Shown in pieces: positions 60,264-64,000 of a DNA stretch of 64,000 nt. Within the stretch, counting starts at the first letter, position 1, and each line of letters starts with the position of its first letter. The DNA comes from Paenibacillus rubinfantis. Its GTDB lineage: Bacteria; Bacillota; Bacilli; Paenibacillales; Paenibacillaceae. A program made the position numbers and the translations under genes. The stretch covers positions 972,452-1,036,451 of the forward strand of contig NZ_LN909066.1 in assembly GCF_001486505.1 (NCBI RefSeq), in the 5' to 3' direction. The notes under the pieces are model-generated. The model worked only from the letters and a program-made list of their open reading frames with translations, was not told the DNA's origin and ran no database searches.

Positions 60264-61250
60264 TCATTTCGACATTACTCCAGAGACAAATCCGCTCACC
60301 ACCCATACCTTCCGAACGAAATGGCCTTTGCTGACCGTGCCGTGATCCATCACCACCAAACCAACCTCAGCAAAATCTCGCTCCAGCGGCTCGGTGGAGA
60401 CGAGAACCGCCCTTGGCGCGATTCGCCTTACGCTATCCAGCATCCGCCGCCGCTCCTCGACAAGCAGCACCGAGCACAGATTGTAGGGAAGGTCGACGAT
60501 CGCCGCATCATACGTCCCGTCCAGCTCGTTAATATCGCCGATCCCCACGATGTCCGTATCATCATAACCGAAGTGGCGCAAATTGCTTCTGGCACCGCGA
60601 ACCGCTACCGGATTGATGTCGCGGCCCACGATGTCGATGCCCATCGACAACGCTTCGATCAGCACATTCCCCATCCCGCAGCAGGGGTCGATCGCTCGCT
60701 GACCTTCCGGCTGAGGAACGGCGATATTGGCGAGCGCCCGGGCTACCACCGTCGACAAACCGGTGGAGTAGTTGTTTGGCTTCTCCTTGTGGGCAAGCCA
60801 GACCGGTTCGGCGCTGCGGCATATGCCCAGCACCCAGTCTTCCTCCCGCGCCAGCAAACCTAAGGTCACATTGGGGGCGCGCATGTCCGCGATGCCGTGA
60901 ATTCTAGCGCCGATCCGGCGTTCCGCCTCCCGCTCCCCTTCATACGTTTGCCGTCGCCCGCTTTTGAGATAACGGACCTTGAAGGTCTGCCCCTCCAACT
61001 CCAGCCGCGATGCCAGCTCACCCAACTCGACCAAGGTCGGCGCGCCAAACAATACATCCAGTCGCAGCTGCACAAACGGGCTGCGGTTCGGCGGCAGCCG
61101 TAGCGGGCTTACCAGATAGGCCGCATCCTCCGCAACCTGCCCAAACAAAGCGCGTTGCTCCATCAGGCAAAGCTCCCGCTCGTTCTCATGGCAGGCAAAA
61201 GGATAGATATACGTGATAGGGGATGAATTCAAGCGGTAACTCAGGTTCAA
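60264..61250 (-). CDS. Trm11/UPF0020-like RNA methyltransferase
   Basis: A 328-residue protein with an N-terminal part (about 1-155) resembling the divergent RNA-binding half of TRM11-like enzymes, then a Rossmann methyltransferase: motif I IDPCCGMGNVLIEALSMG, acidic loop GRDINPVAVRGARSNLRHFG and motif IV DLPYNLCSVL, where the usual DPPYN has Leu in place of the first Pro. Enzymes with this layout methylate guanine N2 in tRNA. Cys pair DPCCG is notable. Target not known. It ends about 100 nt before the cobalamin riboswitch leader. Confidence 0.8.
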   Translation of the reverse strand: MNLSYRLNSSPITYIYPFACHENERELCLMEQRALFGQVAEDAAYLVSPLRLPPNRSPFVQLRLDVLFGAPTLVELGELASRLELEGQTFKVRYLKSGRRQTYEGEREAERRIGARIHGIADMRAPNVTLGLLAREEDWVLGICRSAEPVWLAHKEKPNNYSTGLSTVVARALANIAVPQPEGQRAIDPCCGMGNVLIEALSMGIDIVGRDINPVAVRGARSNLRHFGYDDTDIVGIGDINELDGTYDAAIVDLPYNLCSVLLVEERRRMLDSVRRIAPRAVLVSTEPLERDFAEVGLVVMDHGTVSKGHFVRKVWVVSGFVSGVMSK

Positions 61251-61298
61251 TCGGTGACATCCTCTCTGATGGCTTGTCTCCCCATTGTACCAGAACCT

Positions 61299-62069
61299 TC
61301 ACTCCTCCCGCATTTCCGTCAGCTGCGCCCAGTAACGCTTAGGCATATGCGACATTTGCGCCCGCGGATTCAACCGTTCCCGGATCGCCACCGTATCGTA
61401 AAACTGCTTCCATAACCGACGGTACATCAGCTCCTGCTCCCCCGCCTCCGGCAGGACAAGCTCATCGAGCTCCACGATCTCCGTCCGCTCCGGGGTCGCC
61501 TCCTTCGGACGATGGATCAGCGCCTGGCGGTGGGTTTGATCATAGATGAGAAACGCCTCTTGCCGATAGCGATTGCTAAAATGCGGAGCCAGAATCGGCA
61601 GCACGCGGTTTTTCGGTTCGATGACCGAAACCAACACCTCGCCATAAACCGAAAAGCGAACGAACCCCATCAAAGCGTGACTTTCCGTATTCAGATGCCT
61701 CACGGCTTTGCGTAGCCGGTGTACCGTTGAATCGGTCAACATGTCCATGGCTGCCCGCCCATGCCGGAACCCCAGCCGCAGGAACCGGTAGATCAGCAGA
61801 TCCTTCTGCGGCTCGCAGGTCAGGAACCCGCGACGAACCAGCTCTTGGGCCTCCGGTGAGATGCTTCGTCCGATGGCATGGTAGACCCGGGACGCTCGCT
61901 CCGGTGAGGTCTCCACCCACCTCGACTCAAATAACGTTACCTGCGGGTCGTCATCGGCGCGGAGATCCACCAGTTCTTCCTTCCGTTCATAGCTTTCGAA
62001 CACACAGCTCAGCAGACCGTCAAAGCTGCCGTCGTAGGCGTAAGCCGCCTCCTTCAACCAAGCAGCCAT
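61299..62069 (-). CDS. TIGR03915/DUF4130-type putative DNA repair protein
   Basis: A 256-residue protein matching the family found beside the TIGR03916 radical SAM enzyme: YAYDGSFDGLLSCVFESYE at the start, then VRHLNTESHALMGFVRFS and NPRAQMSHMPKRYWAQLTEM at the end. Some relatives carry a uracil-DNA-glycosylase-like domain; none is obvious here. The start ATG at 62069 overlaps the radical SAM gene by 16 nt, so the pair is coupled, and their shared promoter holds a LexA box. Biochemical function is not established. Confidence 0.88.
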   Translation of the reverse strand: MAAWLKEAAYAYDGSFDGLLSCVFESYERKEELVDLRADDDPQVTLFESRWVETSPERASRVYHAIGRSISPEAQELVRRGFLTCEPQKDLLIYRFLRLGFRHGRAAMDMLTDSTVHRLRKAVRHLNTESHALMGFVRFSVYGEVLVSVIEPKNRVLPILAPHFSNRYRQEAFLIYDQTHRQALIHRPKEATPERTEIVELDELVLPEAGEQELMYRRLWKQFYDTVAIRERLNPRAQMSHMPKRYWAQLTEMREE

Positions 62070-63379
62070 GCGCCGATCTCCCTCCCCGCCGTTCCGGCCA
62101 GCTCCTCGTCGGAGAACAGCGACAGCTGCTCCACCTTCGGCTGCGGCAGGTACATGTCGATCTCCTTGCGGGACAGCAAGGATCTCAGAATCGTGCTTTC
62201 GTTCACCTTCAGCCCTTCCAACCGGTGACCTGAACAAGTAAGGAAGTATTGCGCCCGCTTCAGCACAACCCCCAGCTTCTTTAGGCCGTGAAAATCAAGC
62301 CGTCCCGTTCGCCGCGCCGCCACGATCCGCTTCGCGCTGCGAACGCCGATCCCAGGGACACGCAGCAGCGTTTCGTAAGGGGCCGTGTTCACCTCCACCG
62401 GAAAGTATTCGATATGCTGGAGCGCCCAATGGCATTTCGGGTCCATAAACAGATTAAAATTCGGCGTGCGTTCATCCAGCAGCTCCTGGGCTTCGAAGCC
62501 GTAAAAACGCAGCAGCCAATCCGCCTGGTACAACCGGTGTTCCCGTAGCAGCGGCGGCTTAGTGTCGAGCGATGGCAGCAGCGCATGCTCCGCCACCGGC
62601 GTATAGGCGGAATAATACACCCGCTTCAGCTCATATTTGCGGTATAGCGCCTCCGTCAGGTTCAGGATGCTCAAATCGCTGTCCGGCGTAGCGCCGATGA
62701 TGAGCTGGGTGCTTTGCCCGCCGGGGACGAACCGGGGAGCGTTCCGGTATTTCACCAGATCGGCGCCGTTCTCGCGGATGCCCTGCCGAATGGCGCGCAT
62801 CGGCTTCAGGATCGCCTCCTTGTTCTTGTCCGGCGCCAACTGATGCAAGCTGTCCTGGGAAGGCAGCTCAATATTTACGCTCATCCGGTCGGCTAGCAGC
62901 CCCAGCCGGGCAATCAGCGCCGGGTCGGCACCGGGGATCGCCTTCACATGGACATACCCGCCAAAGCCGTAATGATTCCGCAGCAGCTCCAGCGTCCGGA
63001 TCAGCTGCTCTGTTGTATAATCCGGGCTGCGCATAATCCCGGAGCTGAGAAACAAGCCCTCGACATAGTTCCGGCGGTAAAAATGCATCGTCAGCTCCGC
63101 CAGCTCCTCCGGCGTAAACGCGGCGCGCCGCGTATCGTTGGAGCGGCGGTTCACGCAGTATTTGCAGTCATAGATGCAGGCGTTCGACATCAGCAGCTTG
63201 AGCAGCGAGATACAGCGGCCATCGGCGGCAAAGCTGTGGCAGATCCCGCAGGCGGCGGTATTTCCTACCGTCCGACTGTCGCCGCTCTCCCCGCTTCCCC
63301 GCTCCACGCCGCTGGATGAACACGACACATCGTATTTGGCCGATTCGGTCAATATGGTCAGCTTATCGTATAGATTCAT
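62054..63379 (-). CDS. TIGR03916 radical SAM putative DNA modification/repair protein
   Basis: A 441-residue radical SAM protein. The cluster motif is SNACIYDCKYCVNR (CxxxCxxC), with additional Cys upstream in TAACGICHSFAADGRC. The C-terminal part has a helix-hairpin-helix DNA-binding motif (LLRVPGIGVRSAKRIVAAR), followed by LDFHGLKKLGVVLKRA. That combination of radical SAM core and HhH supports a role on DNA. The promoter is a consensus sigma-A site with an exact LexA box between -35 and -10, so the gene should be induced by the SOS response. The lesion it acts on is unknown. Confidence 0.9.
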   Translation of the reverse strand: MNLYDKLTILTESAKYDVSCSSSGVERGSGESGDSRTVGNTAACGICHSFAADGRCISLLKLLMSNACIYDCKYCVNRRSNDTRRAAFTPEELAELTMHFYRRNYVEGLFLSSGIMRSPDYTTEQLIRTLELLRNHYGFGGYVHVKAIPGADPALIARLGLLADRMSVNIELPSQDSLHQLAPDKNKEAILKPMRAIRQGIRENGADLVKYRNAPRFVPGGQSTQLIIGATPDSDLSILNLTEALYRKYELKRVYYSAYTPVAEHALLPSLDTKPPLLREHRLYQADWLLRFYGFEAQELLDERTPNFNLFMDPKCHWALQHIEYFPVEVNTAPYETLLRVPGIGVRSAKRIVAARRTGRLDFHGLKKLGVVLKRAQYFLTCSGHRLEGLKVNESTILRSLLSRKEIDMYLPQPKVEQLSLFSDEELAGTAGREIGAWLLG

Positions 63380-63403
63380 TCCTGCAGCCTCCCTTTTGGC
63401 TGC

Positions 63404-63432
63404 ATTATATTACGAACGTATGTTCCTGTCAA
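63404..63432 (-). promoter_or_regulatory. Consensus promoter with LexA (SOS) box
   Basis: Minus strand TTGACA, 17-nt spacer, TATAAT, a perfect sigma-A promoter (start near 63397). Inside the spacer, CGAACGTATGTTCC (63413-63426) matches the Bacillus LexA/DinR consensus CGAACRNRYGTTYC at every position. Confidence 0.92.
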
Positions 63433-63460
63433 TGAACTGCCTCTCACGGCTAACATGAAG

Positions 63461-63486
63461 AAAAGCCTGCAATTGTGCAGGCTTTT
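63461..63486. terminator. Bidirectional terminator
   Basis: AAAAGCCTGCA and TGCAGGCTTTT around ATTG; ends the AraC-type gene on the minus strand and works on the plus strand too. Confidence 0.85.
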
Positions 63487-63516
63487 TCTCCAGGACAGTC
63501 CCGGCAATCCCGTTTG

Positions 63517-64000
63517 TCACTTCACTTGCGACTCCTTCGATCCGCCGCTGGCCAGCAAAATATTGATATTTTGCTGTTGCCGATATTCGTTGGGCGTCAC
63601 CTGGTATTTCTTGCGGAACATCTGCGTAAAATGGCGCATGTCCTGATAACCGATGTATTCAGCGATCTCCGCGACCTTGAGCTTGGGGTTCAGCAGCAGC
63701 TGCTTCGCCTGCTCCAGACGGAGCGAGGTGACGTATTCCTTGTAGCCGAGCCCCACCTTCTGCTTAAACAGCTGGCTGAAGTAGGCCGGGTTCAAGAAGA
63801 CGATGGAAGCGATCTTTTCCAAGGAAAGATCCTCATTGTAGTGCTCTTTGATGTATTGCAAGGCGACGTCGATCGCTTTCTCCCCGCTGCCCTTGGGCGG
63901 ATCCAGCAAGGTAACCGGCGAATCGGAAGCCTGCTTCATGCGCATGACCACCTGCGGAACCGCCTTGAAATCGTTGTTCAGGCCAGAGTGAACAATCTGA
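63517..64000 (-). CDS. AraC-family regulator, possibly a response regulator; 5' end outside window
   Basis: The C-terminal part of an AraC/XylS regulator, open to the right edge. The last ~100 residues contain the two helix-turn-helix motifs: DLSLEKIASIVFLNPAYFSQ then LFKQKVGLGYKEYVTSLRLE, and KVAEIAEYIGYQDMRHFTQM then FRKKYQVTPNEYR. The preceding segment (ALQYIKEHYNE) is the usual linker helix. YesN-type two-component response regulators in Paenibacillus end this way, but the receiver domain is not in the window. A short Ser/Gly tail (GGSKESQVK) closes it. Confidence 0.88.
   Translation of the reverse strand, partial: QIVHSGLNNDFKAVPQVVMRMKQASDSPVTLLDPPKGSGEKAIDVALQYIKEHYNEDLSLEKIASIVFLNPAYFSQLFKQKVGLGYKEYVTSLRLEQAKQLLLNPKLKVAEIAEYIGYQDMRHFTQMFRKKYQVTPNEYRQQQNINILLASGGSKESQVK

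Overview
The window comes from the chromosome of an endospore-forming, low-to-mid G+C Gram-positive bacterium, most likely Paenibacillus or a close relative. The evidence is a GerA/GerB/GerC germinant-receptor operon, Gram-positive ribosome binding sites (AGGAGG), Bacillus-type regulatory sites (Zur, Fur and LexA boxes, T-rich intrinsic terminators), lysine, preQ1 and cobalamin riboswitches, and the general look of the proteins. No rRNA, tRNA, prophage, transposase or CRISPR array was recognised. Both ends cut genes: a gerA-type gene on the left and an AraC-type regulator on the right.

Layout. 1-5.2 kb: germination operon gerA-B-C plus a small two-helix membrane protein, then a 23S rRNA uracil methyltransferase. 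5.2-6.8 kb: a gene graveyard, with a response-regulator fragment fused to a probable kinase fragment on the minus strand, head to head with a histidine kinase that has lost its sensor end. 6.9-9.1 kb: MFS carrier plus crotonase-fold hydrolase. 9.1-13.4 kb: three poorly known proteins in one operon, a CarD/MarR divergent pair with overlapping promoters and operators, and a small unknown protein. 13.5-20.3 kb: a chemoreceptor without its first membrane helix, a LysR regulator, and zwf-tal-gnd (pentose phosphate pathway). 20.3-24.5 kb: ung, a CDP-alcohol transferase, DUF1697, an MFS carrier and a LysM protein with a candidate sigma-K promoter. 24.5-28.7 kb: a lysine-riboswitch-controlled amino acid ABC transporter, then divergently DUF2087 and speD. 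28.7-36.6 kb: a zinc-starvation locus (znuCBA, a partly Cys-depleted L33, two COG0523 GTPases, a YcgR/YcgQ-like membrane pair and a NusG-domain-II protein) with two strong Zur boxes and one Zur-like box. 36.7-40 kb: flavodoxin-fold protein, a Fur-box siderophore-binding lipoprotein and a large lipoprotein. 40.1-44.4 kb: preQ1 riboswitch and queC-D-E, then about 1.5 kb of repeats, then queF. 44.4-51 kb: hydroxyacid dehydrogenase, PadR/MFS efflux pair, Xaa-Pro dipeptidase and a second chemoreceptor. 51-60.2 kb: a KamA-family radical SAM enzyme with a possible attenuator, then a cobalamin-riboswitch operon, btuFCD-cobT-U-S-Q. 60.2-64 kb: a Trm11-like methyltransferase, a LexA-box operon of two putative DNA-repair proteins, and the cut AraC regulator.

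How it works together. Much of the window is micronutrient economy: zinc under Zur, iron under Fur, cobalamin and lysine under riboswitches, and queuosine precursor under a preQ1 riboswitch. The most unusual items are the array of five ~222-bp compound-palindrome repeats that splits queE from queF, the zinc locus that seems to recruit a NusG-II protein, the LexA-controlled radical SAM pair, and the mutually blocking CarD/MarR promoter region. No wholly new multi-gene system can be proven from sequence reading alone.
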